Shown here one piece after another: positions 1-8,856 of a stretch of DNA of 64,000 nucleotides (positions within the stretch are counted from its first letter, which is position 1; each line of letters starts with the position of its first letter). The stretch spans positions 3,410,001 to 3,474,000 of the forward strand of contig NZ_CP154857.1 of assembly GCF_039614715.1 (NCBI RefSeq), written 5' to 3'. The DNA is from Microbacterium sp. AZCO (GTDB lineage Bacteria; Actinomycetota; Actinomycetes; Actinomycetales; Microbacteriaceae). The notes beneath the pieces are model-generated. The model was not told the origin of the DNA and did no database searches. It worked only from the letters and a program-made list of their open reading frames with translations. The translations under genes were made by a program, and so were the position numbers.

Positions 1-109
1 CGAGCGCGCGCCCGATCCAGCGCGCGGGGCTCGGCCTGAGGGTCTGCGCGTCGCGCGGGCCGTAGGTCGAGCGCCCCTTGGGGCGGACGATCGTCTCAGT
101 CGCGCTCAA
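1..109 (-). CDS. Carbohydrate ABC transporter permease (MalG-like), N-terminal fragment
   Basis: Only the first 36 codons lie in the window; the gene continues past base 1. I chose the TTG at 107-109 because an AGGAGG Shine-Dalgarno sits 5 nt before it. That sequence lies within the last codons of the upstream permease, so the two genes overlap by 14 bases and are probably translationally coupled. The visible peptide is basic and polar, as expected for the cytoplasmic head of a MalG-type inner-membrane permease. The assignment comes mainly from position: it is third after a sugar-binding lipoprotein and a MalF-type permease. No membrane segment is visible yet. Confidence 0.55.
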   Translation of the reverse strand, partial: MSATETIVRPKGRSTYGPRDAQTLRPSPARWIGRAL

Positions 110-1019
110 AGAGTCCTCCTCGGAAGACGAACAGCGCGGACAGCGCCACGGCGACGACGAGGAGCAGCAGCGAGATCGCCGCCGAGCCGTTGAAGTCGCT
201 CTGCTTGAAGGCGTACAGGTAGGCGAGCTGGTTGAGGGAGTAGTCCTGGGGCACGACGCCCTTCGACGCCTGCGAGAGCACTCGCGGCTCGACGAAGAGC
301 TGCGTGCCCGCCGCGAGCGACATGACCGCCATGTACGAGATCCACTTCCGCATGAGCGGGATCTGGATGTACCAGGCCGATGCGATGGGCCCTGCGCCGT
401 CGATGCGGGCGGCCTCCATGACCTCGTCCGAGATGTTGTTGAGCGCGCCGTACATGATCACGATCCAGCCGCCCGCCCCCGCCCAGAAGGCGATGAGCGT
501 GAAGACGATGGGCAGGTTGTCGAGCGAGACGACCTGCGTGAACGTCTCGAAGCCGAAGGCGCGCAGGATGCCCGAGACGGGGCTCACGGTCGGGTCGAGG
601 AGGAAGAGCCACAGCATCACGCTCGAGGCCCCGGCGAGCGCGCCCGGGATGTAGTACAGGAAGCGGACGGATGCCGAGGCCGACCGCCGCCGGATGCCGT
701 GCACGAGCAGCGCGAGCAGCACGACGAAGATCATGAGCGACACGAGCCAGAACACGATGAAGAGGGCGACGTGCTGGACGGCCGGCCAGAACCGGTAGTC
801 GTTGAAGACCTTGACGAAGTTGTCGACGCCGGCGAAGGCCCCGCCCTTCGTGAACGCGAGGAAGATCGCGTACAGCGCGGGGAACAGCCCGAACGCGAGG
901 AGCAGCACCGTGTAGCCGCTCACGAACAGGTAGCCGATCCGCGCCTGGCTGCGGTCGGGGCTCTTGCGTCGGCGTCCCCGCCGCCGGTCCCCGAGGGGAC
1001 CGACGGCGGGTGCCGTCAA
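96..1019 (-). CDS. Sugar ABC transporter permease (MalF/UgpA type)
   Basis: This 307-aa integral membrane protein is one channel half of a carbohydrate importer of the MalF/UgpA class. A basic head (RRRGRRRKS) is followed by about six hydrophobic segments. The cytoplasmic coupling loop is visible around residues 200-220 as EVMEAARIDGAGP, the EAA motif that docks on the ATPase. It lies 30 nt after the binding-protein gene and overlaps the next permease. The start at 1019 is TTG with no clear Shine-Dalgarno, so the exact N-terminus is uncertain. No ATPase gene is seen in this part of the operon, so a shared MsiK-like ATPase is likely (inference). The substrate is inferred from the deoxysugar genes alongside. 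Confidence 0.88.
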   Translation of the reverse strand: MTAPAVGPLGDRRRGRRRKSPDRSQARIGYLFVSGYTVLLLAFGLFPALYAIFLAFTKGGAFAGVDNFVKVFNDYRFWPAVQHVALFIVFWLVSLMIFVVLLALLVHGIRRRSASASVRFLYYIPGALAGASSVMLWLFLLDPTVSPVSGILRAFGFETFTQVVSLDNLPIVFTLIAFWAGAGGWIVIMYGALNNISDEVMEAARIDGAGPIASAWYIQIPLMRKWISYMAVMSLAAGTQLFVEPRVLSQASKGVVPQDYSLNQLAYLYAFKQSDFNGSAAISLLLLVVAVALSALFVFRGGLFERD

Positions 1020-1049
1020 CTGCGCTGTCGTAGTGATGATCGGGCCTTG

Positions 1050-2408
1050 CTATCCGGCGATCTCGTAGCCCTGCACCTGGGCCTCGTTGATGATCTGCTT
1101 GTGCCACTCGTCGGTCACGTCGGCGATCGACTTGCCTTCGGCGAGTGCGGGCACGACGACGGCCGCGTACGCGGTCTCGGGGCTGAAGCTCGGGAAGCCC
1201 CAGCCGCTCCAGACGTTGGAGGCGGCGGTCGAGAGCGCGCCCTCGAAGTCTCCCACGAAGAAGCCGCTCTCGGCCTGGGTCGACAGCCACGACGAGGCGG
1301 CCGAGTCGTATGCGGGCAGTCCCGAGGCGAGCTCGACGGCCTTGTCCGACGAGATGACGTACTCGAGGAACTTCGACACCGCGTCGAGGTTCTTGGAGTG
1401 GCTCGAGGCGTACCAGACGCCGCCGCCGACGTTGCCCGTCACCTTGTCCTTGCCCTCCCAGTACAGGGGGTTCGCAGCGCCGAACGTGCCGGCCTCGGCG
1501 TTGACGTTGTCGGGGTTCTGGAAGAGCGCGCCGGCGTACCAGGCGGGACCGGGGATCGCGACGAGCTTGTCGGCGTACTCGTCGACGAAGGTCGCGCTGA
1601 AGACGCTGTCCTGCACGAGTGTGCCGTTGGCCGACATGTGGTCGAGCAGGTCGGTCATGGCGACCGAGTGCGGGTCTTCGAAGTCCGACGAGAAGGTGTT
1701 GCCGTCGAGCTGGAAGATCGGCGCCTGGGCGCCCCAGTAGTAGACGTAGGTGCCCACGAACGAGTCGCCGATCGAGCCGAGGATGTATCCGGGATGCTCG
1801 GCCGCGAGCTTGTCGCCGAGGTCCTCGTACTCCTCCCAGGTCGTCGGAATGTCGTAGCCGAACTCGTCGAGGAGCTTCTGGTTGTACCAGAGCACGACGG
1901 GCGCGAGGTCGTTGCGGAGGCCGTAGACGGTGTCGTCGACGGTCATGGGGTCGTTGGCGCCGGCCGTGAAGCCGCTCAGGAACTTGTCGGAGAGGAGGCC
2001 CTTGTCGAGCGGGGCGGCGAACGCCTGGACGCCGTTGGTCTCCTTCGCGGCCCACGACGCGTCGTTCGTCTGGGTCGAGAAGACGACGTCGGGCCAGCCC
2101 TCGCCGGACTGGTCGAAGAGCGCGATCTTGGTCTGGAACGAGCCCGAGCCGCCGGCGTTGCCGTCGTACGTCTCGATGTTGATGTCGACGTCGGGGTTCT
2201 CCTCCTTGAACGCCTTCGCGATCGGTTCGCGGGCGGCATCCACCCACACCGTGATGGGGCTGTCGGCGACCTGCTCCGCGGCGGCGAAGCCGTACTCGTC
2301 GCTGACCTCGCCCGAGCTGGCCGAGCACGCGGTCAGAGCGACGAGGCCGAGGAGGGCGGTGCCCGCGGCAAAGAGTCGAGGGAGTTTTCTGCGCTGCTGT
2401 GCGGCCAT
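1050..2408 (-). CDS. Sugar ABC transporter substrate-binding lipoprotein
   Basis: This 452-aa extracellular solute-binding protein belongs to family 1. The ATG at 2406-2408 opens on a classic lipoprotein leader: a basic segment (QQRRKLPRL), a hydrophobic core, and lipobox LTAC with the lipidated Cys near residue 28. An in-frame start at 2501 would add 31 residues before the signal peptide and is unlikely. The mature part shows typical ligand-clamp features such as TWEEYEDLGDKLA and WYNQKLLDEFGYDIP. It is the first gene of an importer unit with two permeases, preceded by a candidate operator with direct repeats. Given the adjacent mutarotase, lactonase and dehydratase genes, the ligand is most likely L-fucose or a related 6-deoxysugar (inference). 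Confidence 0.9.
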   Translation of the reverse strand: MAAQQRRKLPRLFAAGTALLGLVALTACSASSGEVSDEYGFAAAEQVADSPITVWVDAAREPIAKAFKEENPDVDINIETYDGNAGGSGSFQTKIALFDQSGEGWPDVVFSTQTNDASWAAKETNGVQAFAAPLDKGLLSDKFLSGFTAGANDPMTVDDTVYGLRNDLAPVVLWYNQKLLDEFGYDIPTTWEEYEDLGDKLAAEHPGYILGSIGDSFVGTYVYYWGAQAPIFQLDGNTFSSDFEDPHSVAMTDLLDHMSANGTLVQDSVFSATFVDEYADKLVAIPGPAWYAGALFQNPDNVNAEAGTFGAANPLYWEGKDKVTGNVGGGVWYASSHSKNLDAVSKFLEYVISSDKAVELASGLPAYDSAASSWLSTQAESGFFVGDFEGALSTAASNVWSGWGFPSFSPETAYAAVVVPALAEGKSIADVTDEWHKQIINEAQVQGYEIAG

Positions 2409-2463
2409 TGCAAGAGCCTTTCCGGGTCGGCTTCGTTGACGACTGATCGCGTCCGTGGCGATC

Positions 2464-2495
2464 ATTAGACCTATTAGATCATACATGTGACCTAT
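2464..2495. promoter_or_regulatory. Candidate operator/promoter of the sugar importer
   Basis: The heptamer GACCTAT occurs at 2468-2474 and again at 2489-2495, exactly 21 bp (two helical turns) apart. ATTAGA also repeats at 2464 and 2473. On the minus strand a TATGAT -10-like hexamer falls between them. The position, 56-87 bp upstream of the binding-protein start, suits regulator control, plausibly by the FadR-type protein encoded at 3886-4650. No matching sequence was found at the other operator of the locus, so the regulator assignment is inference. Confidence 0.45.
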
Positions 2496-2570
2496 GAGCA
2501 ATGGATGCCGCGATGAAACGCCGACGGCACCGCGCGCCGGTCGCGCACGGTGCCGTCCTGACGTGCGTCG

Positions 2571-2894
2571 TCAGTCGTGGTGGAAGATCTCGGGGATCTC
2601 CTTCCACCACTCCCCTTCGGCGCGATCCGGGAGCGGACTCTGCAGAGGCTCCTGCACGGCCCACCAGCGCTGCGTCTCGGGATCGGCCGCGATCGCCGCC
2701 ATGTCGGCCTCGTAGTCGTCGCCGACGTACTCGAAGTATGCGAAGAGCAGCTCGCCGTGCCGGTAGATCGAGTAGTTGCGGATGTTGCTCGCCGTGAGCC
2801 GCGCGAGCACGCCGGGCCACACCGCCGCGTGGTACCGCTCGTACACCTCGCGGTTCTCGGGCGCGAGCCCGATGACGGATGCGATGCGCTTCAT
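2571..2894 (-). CDS. L-rhamnose/L-fucose mutarotase, RhaM (DUF718) family
   Basis: A 107-aa protein, the usual length of RhaM-type mutarotases, which interconvert the alpha and beta anomers of 6-deoxyhexoses in the cytoplasm. The family hallmark YxxxHxxVWP is visible as ERYHAAVWPGV (His22, Trp26, Pro27). Later motifs NYSIYRHGELLFAYFEYVGDD and the Trp pair of QRWWAV also fit. The start is preceded by GGAGGGGGAGCG, a strong Shine-Dalgarno. It lies 39 nt downstream of the lactonase gene, with which it is probably co-transcribed. Because the pathway enzymes nearby resemble the L-fucose route, the true substrate may be L-fucose rather than L-rhamnose. Confidence 0.88.
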   Translation of the reverse strand: MKRIASVIGLAPENREVYERYHAAVWPGVLARLTASNIRNYSIYRHGELLFAYFEYVGDDYEADMAAIAADPETQRWWAVQEPLQSPLPDRAEGEWWKEIPEIFHHD

Positions 2895-2933
2895 CGCTCC
2901 CCCTCCATGATTCGCTCGTTCGTGTCGATGGGC

Positions 2934-3803
2934 TCAACCCCGGCGCAGCCGTGCGGGGTCGAGGCGGTAGAATTCCGCGGCCGTGCGGCCCAGGATGCGC
3001 TCGCGCTCGTCGGCGGTGAGCTCGTCGAACAGCGGCGCGAGCCCGGCCCACACGCGCGCATATCCACCCGCGAGCACCGAGATCGGCCAGTCGCCTCCAT
3101 ACATGAGCCGCGGCGCACCGAAGACGTCGAGGGCATGGTCGAAGGAGGGGCGGATGCCGTCGGTCGTCCAGGCCGCGAGGTCGGCGGTGGCCGAATACAG
3201 CCCGCTGACCTTGCCGTGGACGAGCGGATTCTCCGCCGCCTCGGCGATCAGGCGCGACCACGGCTCCGACGACTCGAGTCCGATGGGCGGCTTTCCGAGA
3301 TGGTCGAGGACGATGCGGAGATCCGGATGCCGCGCCGACAGGATCGGCACGAGTTCGAGGTGCCGCGGCAGCACCGCGACGAGATCGAAGGCGAGCCCGC
3401 GCTCCTCCAGCAGGCCGAGCGACTCGTCGACGTCGCGGCGGAGGAGCCAGTCGGCGTCCGCCTTGGTATGGATGAGGTTGCGGACGCCGACCATGAGGGT
3501 GTCACCGGCCCACGCGTCGAGCGTCGCGGCCGTCGCAGCGGGGTCGTCGAGCGGCGCGAACCCCACGATCCCGACGACCTCGGGATGCCGTGACGCGGAC
3601 TCGCGCATGAGCGCCGTGTCCTGCGGATTGTCGGCGGACTGCACCTGGACGGTGAAGTCCACGCCCGACGCCGCGAGCTCGGGGGCGACATCCGCGAACG
3701 TCATCGCGCCATCGATCGGGGCGAGATCGGGGCCCAGCCAGTCGTACTCCGCGCGCGCGGGATCCCAGACGTGCTGATGCGCGTCGATCACGGGGAAACT
3801 CAT
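2934..3803 (-). CDS. Amidohydrolase, probable L-fuconolactonase
   Basis: This 289-aa member of the amidohydrolase_2 (TIM-barrel) family begins with the metal-binding signature DAHQHVWD (His9, His11). It also has the conserved DHLGKPP segment and the C-terminal YGGDWP with the catalytic Asp. Family members near fuconate dehydratases open sugar lactones: here L-fucono-lactone to L-fuconate, step two of the non-phosphorylating pathway. The start at 3803 has only 82 bp between it and the divergent GntR gene. The mutarotase follows. Lactonases of the L-rhamnono-gamma-lactone type look similar, so the precise lactone rests on gene context. Confidence 0.83.
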   Translation of the reverse strand: MSFPVIDAHQHVWDPARAEYDWLGPDLAPIDGAMTFADVAPELAASGVDFTVQVQSADNPQDTALMRESASRHPEVVGIVGFAPLDDPAATAATLDAWAGDTLMVGVRNLIHTKADADWLLRRDVDESLGLLEERGLAFDLVAVLPRHLELVPILSARHPDLRIVLDHLGKPPIGLESSEPWSRLIAEAAENPLVHGKVSGLYSATADLAAWTTDGIRPSFDHALDVFGAPRLMYGGDWPISVLAGGYARVWAGLAPLFDELTADERERILGRTAAEFYRLDPARLRRG

Positions 3804-3872
3804 CTCAGCTCCGTCTCACGGGGGTCCTGGTCGATCCTCGCGGGCTCGTCCGCAGGCCACGAGCGGCAACCG

Positions 3873-3878
3873 TACACT
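3873..3878 (+). promoter_or_regulatory. Leaderless -10 box of the GntR gene
   Basis: TACACT lies 7 nt before the ATG at 3886. Transcription would start at or next to the initiator codon. The 82-bp divergent spacer has no Shine-Dalgarno for this gene. Confidence 0.5.
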
Positions 3879-3885
3879 GGCCCCC

Positions 3886-4650
3886 ATGGCGGATGACGAC
3901 GGCGCGGGCTCCCGCTCGCAGACGGACGTCGTCATCGACGCCGTCAAGGGCATGCTCACGCGCGGCGAGCTGCATCCCGGGTCGCGGCTGCCGGTCGAGA
4001 AGGACCTCGCGGCCCAGCTCGGCGTCTCTCGCGGGTCTTTGCGGGAAGGCGTGCGCGCCCTCGCGACCCTCGGCGTGCTCGAGACGCGTCAGGGCGACGG
4101 CACGTATGTGACCTCGCTCGATCCCCAGCTCCTCCTGAGCCCGCTCGGCTTCCTCGCGGATCTGCAGCAGCCCGGGCAGGCGGCCGATCTTCTCGCGGTC
4201 CGGCGCGTGCTCGAGACCGAGAGCGTCGCCCTCGCGGCACACCGCCTGACGGAGGAGCAGCTCGCGGAGCTCGGCCGTGTGCTCGACGGCGTCGACGACA
4301 TCCTCACGAGCGACCCCGAGATGGACCTCGAGGCGTTCATCCAGGCGGACACCGTCTTCCACGGCATCATCGCGCGCGCCAGCGGCAACCCGTCGCTCGC
4401 GGCCATCATCGAGACTCTCGTGGGCCGCACGTTCCGCGCACGGCTGTGGCGTGCCATCTCGCACCGCGGTTCGGTGCGCGAGACGCAGGCCGAGCACCGC
4501 GCGATCCTCGACGAGCTCATGCGCCGCGACCCCGAGCGCGCCCGCATCAGGATGTCGGTGCACCTGCTCGGCGTGGAGCAGTTCAGTGCCGCTCACGCCG
4601 AGGACGATCCCTCCGCCCACGCGCACGAACCTCAGCGCGACGTCCAGTAG
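3886..4650 (+). CDS. FadR-subfamily GntR transcriptional regulator
   Basis: A 254-aa cytoplasmic regulator. Residues about 10-75 form the GntR winged helix: [24 protein letters not shown] is broken here as [20 protein letters not shown], followed by [14 protein letters not shown] in the wing. Residues about 95-230 form an all-helical FCD ligand domain, with the metal-ligand Asp/His pattern in [14 protein letters not shown] and the later AEHRAI. FCD regulators sense sugar acids or other carboxylates. The gene is divergent from the lactonase and convergent with fuconate dehydratase, overlapping it by 19 bases. Both facts place it as the local regulator, probably released by a pathway acid such as 2-keto-3-deoxy-fuconate (inference). 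Confidence 0.88.
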   Translation: MADDDGAGSRSQTDVVIDAVKGMLTRGELHPGSRLPVEKDLAAQLGVSRGSLREGVRALATLGVLETRQGDGTYVTSLDPQLLLSPLGFLADLQQPGQAADLLAVRRVLETESVALAAHRLTEEQLAELGRVLDGVDDILTSDPEMDLEAFIQADTVFHGIIARASGNPSLAAIIETLVGRTFRARLWRAISHRGSVRETQAEHRAILDELMRRDPERARIRMSVHLLGVEQFSAAHAEDDPSAHAHEPQRDVQ

Positions 4651-5933
4651 CCGCCGCCGGGGTAGGCGTACTCGGCGACCGATCCGTCGTGCATCTGCGC
4701 GCTGTACCCCGGCAGGCTGGGCAGCGTGTACGAGCCGTTCTCGACGATGCACGGGTCGACGAAGTGCTCGTGCAGATGGTCGACGAACTCCGTCACGCGG
4801 TTCTCGAGCGAGCCCGAGACACACACGTAGTCGAAGATCGACAGGTGCTGCACGAGCTCGCACAGTCCCACGCCTCCCGCGTGCGGGCATACGGGCACGC
4901 CGAACTTCATCGCCATGAGGTAGACCGCGAGGATCTCGTTGACACTGGCGAGCCTCGCCGAGTCGAGCTGGCAGAAGTCGATCGCCTCGGCCTGGAACAT
5001 CTGCTTGAACAGCACGCGGTTCATCCCGTGCTCGCCCGTCGCGACTCCGATCGGCGCGACGGCCTTGCGTACGGCGGCGTGCCCGAGCACGTCGTCGGGG
5101 CTCGTGGGCTCCTCGATCCACAAAGGCTTGAACTCGGCGAGGTGCCCCATCCACTCGATCGCCTCGGGAACGTCCCACACCTGATTCGCGTCGATCATGA
5201 GGTTCGCGTCCCACCCGATGACCTCACGCGCGATGCGCAGGCGCCGGATATCGTCGTCCAGGCTCGCCCCGACCTTGAGCTTGACGTGGCGATAGCCCTC
5301 GTCGACCGCTTCCTGCAGGAGGTGGCGGAGCTCGTCGTCGCTGTAGCCGAGCCACCCCGCGCTCGTCATGTAGCAGGGGTAGCCGCCGCGCGCCTCGAGA
5401 TCCGCGATGCGCTCGGCGCGCGTCGGGGCGCGCTCGGCGAGGATCGCAACAGCCTCGTCGCGGGTGAGCGCGTCGGAAAGATACCGCAGGTCGGCCGCGT
5501 CGACCAGCTGCGTCGGGGTCATGTCCGCGAGCAGGCGCCACAGCGGCTTGCCCGCGAGGCGCGCGGCGAGATCCCACATGGCGTTCATGACGGCGGCCAT
5601 CCCGAGGTGCACGACGCCCTTCTCGGGGCCGAGCCAGCGCAGCTGCGAGTCCGACGCGAGCTCGCGGTAAAGGCCCCCGAGATCGGCGACGGCGGCCTCG
5701 ACCGAGCGTCCGACGAGAGGAAGGCCGCGCTGCCGAGCCGCTTCGACGCACAGGTCGTTGCCGCGGCCGATCGTGAAGGTGAAGCCGTAGCCCTTCACGG
5801 CGGGGTCGTCGGTGTGCACCACGACGTAGGCGGCCGAGTAGTCGCCGTCCTTGTTCATGGCGTCCGACCCGTCCATCGTCAGCGACGTCGGGAAGCGCAC
5901 GTCGTGCGCCGTCACGGCGGTGATGATCGTCAT
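4632..5933 (-). CDS. L-fuconate dehydratase
   Basis: This 433-aa enolase-superfamily enzyme converts L-fuconate to 2-keto-3-deoxy-L-fuconate with Mg2+. All key positions are visible: Lys218/Lys220 in HVKLK, metal ligands Asp248, Glu274 and Glu301 in MIDAN, WIEEP and ATGEH, and base His351 in CPHAGG. From memory these numbers equal those of the characterised Xanthomonas FucD (K220, D248, E274, E301, H351), so orthology is likely. The N-terminal capping motif KDGDYSAAY and [10 protein letters not shown] is also family-typical. The start at 5933 overlaps the stop of the aldo/keto reductase as ATGA. A longer frame from 5978 would lie inside that gene and is not needed. Confidence 0.93.
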   Translation of the reverse strand: MTIITAVTAHDVRFPTSLTMDGSDAMNKDGDYSAAYVVVHTDDPAVKGYGFTFTIGRGNDLCVEAARQRGLPLVGRSVEAAVADLGGLYRELASDSQLRWLGPEKGVVHLGMAAVMNAMWDLAARLAGKPLWRLLADMTPTQLVDAADLRYLSDALTRDEAVAILAERAPTRAERIADLEARGGYPCYMTSAGWLGYSDDELRHLLQEAVDEGYRHVKLKVGASLDDDIRRLRIAREVIGWDANLMIDANQVWDVPEAIEWMGHLAEFKPLWIEEPTSPDDVLGHAAVRKAVAPIGVATGEHGMNRVLFKQMFQAEAIDFCQLDSARLASVNEILAVYLMAMKFGVPVCPHAGGVGLCELVQHLSIFDYVCVSGSLENRVTEFVDHLHEHFVDPCIVENGSYTLPSLPGYSAQMHDGSVAEYAYPGGGYWTSR

Positions 5934-6907
5934 GCGGGTTCCGCGGGGATGAGTCCGGCCGCGGCCAGGTCGTGCCAAAGAGCGTCGGGAATGGATGCCG
6001 CGGCCCGGGCGACATTCTGCGTCACCTGTGCTCGGCCCCGGGCACCGAGCACGACCGTCGCGACGGCGGGGTGCCGGAGCGGGTACGCGATCGCCGCCTC
6101 GGGCAGCGTCACGCCATGCTCTTCGCAGAGGTCGGCGATCGCGTTCGCGCGCGCGAGGAGCGCAGGGGGCGCGGGCTCATAGTTGTAGAACGCGTCCGGC
6201 GCGGGCCTTGGAGTGCTGAGCAGACCCGAGTTGTAGACGGCCGCCGCGACGACCGCGACGCCGCGCTCCTCAGCGAGCGGCAGCAGGTCAGCGAGCGCCT
6301 CGTCGTCGAGCAGGGTGAAGCGCCCCGCGCACATCAGGATGTCGACGTCCGCGCGGCGGATGAGCTCGGCGAGGGGTGCCGCGTGATTCATGCCGGCACC
6401 CACTGCCCGCACGACCCCCTGCTCGCGCAACTCGATGAGAGCGGCGATGCCTTCGGTCGACGCCTGCTCGAAGTGGTCGTCCGGATCGTGGAGGTAGAGG
6501 ATGTCGAACCTGTCGAGTCCCGTCCGCTCGAGCGAGTCCTCGACCGATCGGAGGATGCCGTCGCGGCTGAAGTCCCACCGACGGACGGGGTCGGCGGGCA
6601 CGTCGAACCCGTGCCCGTCGCGCTCATGTGCCGTCTCGGGGCTCGCCACGAGGAGTCGTCCGACCTTCGTCGAGAAGACGTACTCGTCGCGCGGCCGGCC
6701 CCGCAGTCCTTCGCCGAGCCGGCGCTCCGAAAGCCCCACGCCGTAGTGCGGCGCCGTGTCGAAATAGCGGATGCCCGCATCCCACGCCGTCTCGATCGTC
6801 TCGGCCACCTCGGCCTCAGTCGTCTCGCGGTACAGATTGCCGAGCTGGGCCGCGCCGAGGCCCAGCTCGGTGAGGTGCAGTCCGCGCGCCGTTACGCGTG
6901 TTCGCAT
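5930..6907 (-). CDS. Aldo/keto reductase, probable L-fucose (D-threo-aldose) 1-dehydrogenase
   Basis: A 325-aa AKR barrel with the complete catalytic tetrad Asp50, Tyr55 (YFDTAPHYG), Lys81 (STKVGR) and His140 (LYLHDPDD). AKRs of this length beside fuconate dehydratase oxidise L-fucose at C1 to the lactone with NAD(P)+, the entry step of the pathway. The gene starts at 6907 after a GGGAG Shine-Dalgarno. It is translationally coupled to the dehydratase by an ATGA overlap. A minus-strand -10-like TACGAT lies at 6935-6940, just downstream of the palindrome at 6949-6970. Galactose or arabinose isomers may also be used by this family. Confidence 0.85.
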   Translation of the reverse strand: MRTRVTARGLHLTELGLGAAQLGNLYRETTEAEVAETIETAWDAGIRYFDTAPHYGVGLSERRLGEGLRGRPRDEYVFSTKVGRLLVASPETAHERDGHGFDVPADPVRRWDFSRDGILRSVEDSLERTGLDRFDILYLHDPDDHFEQASTEGIAALIELREQGVVRAVGAGMNHAAPLAELIRRADVDILMCAGRFTLLDDEALADLLPLAEERGVAVVAAAVYNSGLLSTPRPAPDAFYNYEPAPPALLARANAIADLCEEHGVTLPEAAIAYPLRHPAVATVVLGARGRAQVTQNVARAAASIPDALWHDLAAAGLIPAEPA

Positions 6908-6948
6908 GGTGTGGCTCCCGTCGAGTGTCTCCTCATCGTAGGTTATTC

Positions 6949-6970
6949 ATTCGATGACTGGTGAGCGAAT
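6949..6970. promoter_or_regulatory. 22-bp dyad operator between divergent sugar operons
   Basis: The dyad reads ATTCG-A-T-G-AC at 6949-6958 and GT-G-A-G-CGAAT at 6961-6970; 8 of 11 base pairs are symmetric. It lies in the 146-bp gap between the aldo/keto reductase (minus) and alcohol dehydrogenase (plus) starts, next to the -10 box at 6935-6940. Size and symmetry fit a dimeric GntR/FadR protein. A GTG at 6961 lies inside it and is not used as a start in this annotation. Confidence 0.55.
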
Positions 6971-7053
6971 CCTGCAGTCCGTCGTTCCGTCCCGCCGTTG
7001 CAGCGAACAATGAGGTACCCTTTCCTCGGAATCATCTGATCTTTGGAGTGTCA

Positions 7054-8076
7054 GTGCTGACAGCGAGTTACATCGGAAACCGCACCATCGATATAGGCGA
7101 GGCGGAGCCGACGCCTCCCGGCGCGGGGCAGGTGCAGATCGCGGTCGCCTACACGGGACTGTGCGGCACCGACCTGCACATCCTCCACGGCAGCATGGAC
7201 GCCCGCGTGCAGACGCCGCTCGTCTTCGGCCACGAGATGAGCGGCACGATCGCCGCCCTCGGCGAGGGCGTCACGGGATGGAGCGCCGGCGACGGCGTGA
7301 CGGTCATGCCCCTCGCGTGGGACGGCACGTGCCCCGCGTGCCTCGCGGGCAACCAGCACATCTGCCAGAACCTCGACTTCATCGGCATCGACTCCCCCGG
7401 CTCGCTGCAGCCGCTGTGGAACGTGCCGGCCGAAACCCTCGTGCGCCTCCCGGAGGGCGTGCGCCTCGACCACGCGGCACTCGTCGAGCCCGCCGCCGTC
7501 GCCGTGCACGACGTGCGCCGCGCGCAGCTCTCGCCCGGGCAGAAGGCCGTCGTCATCGGCGGCGGCCCCATCGGCGTGCTCATCGCAACCGTCGCGCGCC
7601 ACTTCGGCGGCGACGTCGTCGTCATCGAGCTCGATGCCAAGCGCCGTGCGCAGATCGAGGGTCTCGGGTTCACGACCCTCGACCCGCGCGCCGTCGACCA
7701 GGTCGCGTGGGTCACCGAGTGGTCGGGCGGAGCCGGAGCCGATGTCGTCTTCGAGGTGTCGGGGGCGGCGCAGGCCGTGCTCGGCGCGACGTCGCTCGCG
7801 AAGGTCCGCGGCACCATCGTCGTCGTGGCGATCCACTCGACGCCGCGCGAGATCGACCTCCAGCGCGTCTTCTGGCGCGAGCTCAGCATCCTGGGTGCCC
7901 GTGTCTATCAGCGGCAGGACTTCGAGACGGCCGTCGAGCTCGTGGCCGACGGCGTGATCCCCGCCGACCTCCTCATCACCCGGATCGTGCCGCTCAGCCA
8001 GACGCAGGATGCCTTCGCCGACCTCGAGGCGGGACGCGCCATGAAGCTCCTCGTCGACGTGGGAGGGCAGCGATGA
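7054..8076 (+). CDS. Zinc-dependent alcohol dehydrogenase (medium chain, threonine/sorbitol-DH-like)
   Basis: A 340-aa MDR-family dehydrogenase. Catalytic zinc ligands are Cys37 (TGLCGTDLH) and His60-Glu61 (VFGHEM). A Rossmann motif GGGPIGVLIA follows at mid-sequence and binds NAD(P). The structural-zinc lobe keeps only three of four cysteines (DGTCPACLAGNQHIC); the first is Asp. I chose GTG at 7054 with GGAG 5 nt upstream. The longer frame from 6961 would start inside the palindromic operator. It heads the four-gene plus-strand unit and couples to the SDR by an ATGA overlap. Its exact sugar or polyol substrate cannot be told from sequence; it may feed a side substrate into the fuconate route. 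Confidence 0.85.
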   Translation: MLTASYIGNRTIDIGEAEPTPPGAGQVQIAVAYTGLCGTDLHILHGSMDARVQTPLVFGHEMSGTIAALGEGVTGWSAGDGVTVMPLAWDGTCPACLAGNQHICQNLDFIGIDSPGSLQPLWNVPAETLVRLPEGVRLDHAALVEPAAVAVHDVRRAQLSPGQKAVVIGGGPIGVLIATVARHFGGDVVVIELDAKRRAQIEGLGFTTLDPRAVDQVAWVTEWSGGAGADVVFEVSGAAQAVLGATSLAKVRGTIVVVAIHSTPREIDLQRVFWRELSILGARVYQRQDFETAVELVADGVIPADLLITRIVPLSQTQDAFADLEAGRAMKLLVDVGGQR

Positions 8077-8828
8077 GCGACCTCTTCTCGCTCGCGGGCC
8101 GTACCGCCGTCGTCACAGGGGCGCGCCGCGGCATCGGCTTCGGCATGGCCCTCGCCCTCGCGAACGCCGGCGCCGACATCATCGGTGTGAGCGCATCGCA
8201 GGCGCCGGGCAGCGAGATCGAGGCGGCGGTGACGGCCGCCGGTCGCTCGTTCGAGGGCTTCTCGTGCGACTTCGCCGACCCCGACGCCGTCGACGCCCTG
8301 GGCGCCGCCCTCGCGGAGCGCGGGATCGACATCCTCGTCAACAACGCCGGCACGATCGAGCGCGCCCCCGCCGCGGAGCATCCGCTCGAACTGTGGGATC
8401 GCGTCATCCAGGTCAACCTCTCGAGTCAGTTCCGCCTCACGCAGGCGCTCGCGCGCCCCATGCTCACGCGCGGGCGCGGCAAGGTCATCTTCACGGCGTC
8501 GCTCCTGAGCTTCCAGGGCGGCATCAACGTGCCCGGATACGCCGCCGCCAAGTCCGGCATCGCGGGCCTCACGAAGGCACTCGCGAACGAGTGGACGGCC
8601 CACGGCGTGACGGTCAACGCGATCGCGCCGGGCTACATCGCGACCGACAACACCGAGGCCTTGCGCGCCGACCCGGACCGTTCGAAGGCGATCCTCGACC
8701 GGATCCCCGCGGGGCGCTGGGGCGCGGCATCCGATCTCGCCGGCGCCACCGTCTTCCTCGCCTCTCCCGCCTCCGATTACGTCTCGGGCGTCGTGCTGCC
8801 CGTCGATGGCGGCTGGCTCGGCCGCTGA
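8073..8828 (+). CDS. SDR-family oxidoreductase, KduD-like
   Basis: A 251-aa classical short-chain dehydrogenase. TGARRGIGFG binds the dinucleotide, NNAG stabilises the fold, and the catalytic Tyr and Lys are in YAAAKSG with Ser in TASLL. It resembles 2-deoxy-gluconate 3-dehydrogenases (KduD), which act on keto-deoxy sugar acids. It overlaps the preceding dehydrogenase gene as ATGA and is followed 28 nt later by the FAH-type hydrolase. Together with the SDR at 9705 it is a candidate for a dehydrogenase acting on a keto-deoxy sugar acid; which of the two oxidises 2-keto-3-deoxy-L-fuconate is not resolvable here. Confidence 0.85.
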   Translation: MSDLFSLAGRTAVVTGARRGIGFGMALALANAGADIIGVSASQAPGSEIEAAVTAAGRSFEGFSCDFADPDAVDALGAALAERGIDILVNNAGTIERAPAAEHPLELWDRVIQVNLSSQFRLTQALARPMLTRGRGKVIFTASLLSFQGGINVPGYAAAKSGIAGLTKALANEWTAHGVTVNAIAPGYIATDNTEALRADPDRSKAILDRIPAGRWGAASDLAGATVFLASPASDYVSGVVLPVDGGWLGR

Positions 8829-8856
8829 CCTCTCGATCCACCCTCAAGGAGACACC

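Noticed and set aside
78..2468. 796-codon plus-strand frame across the sugar ABC genes
   Set aside because: Opposes well-supported transporter genes and has shadow composition.
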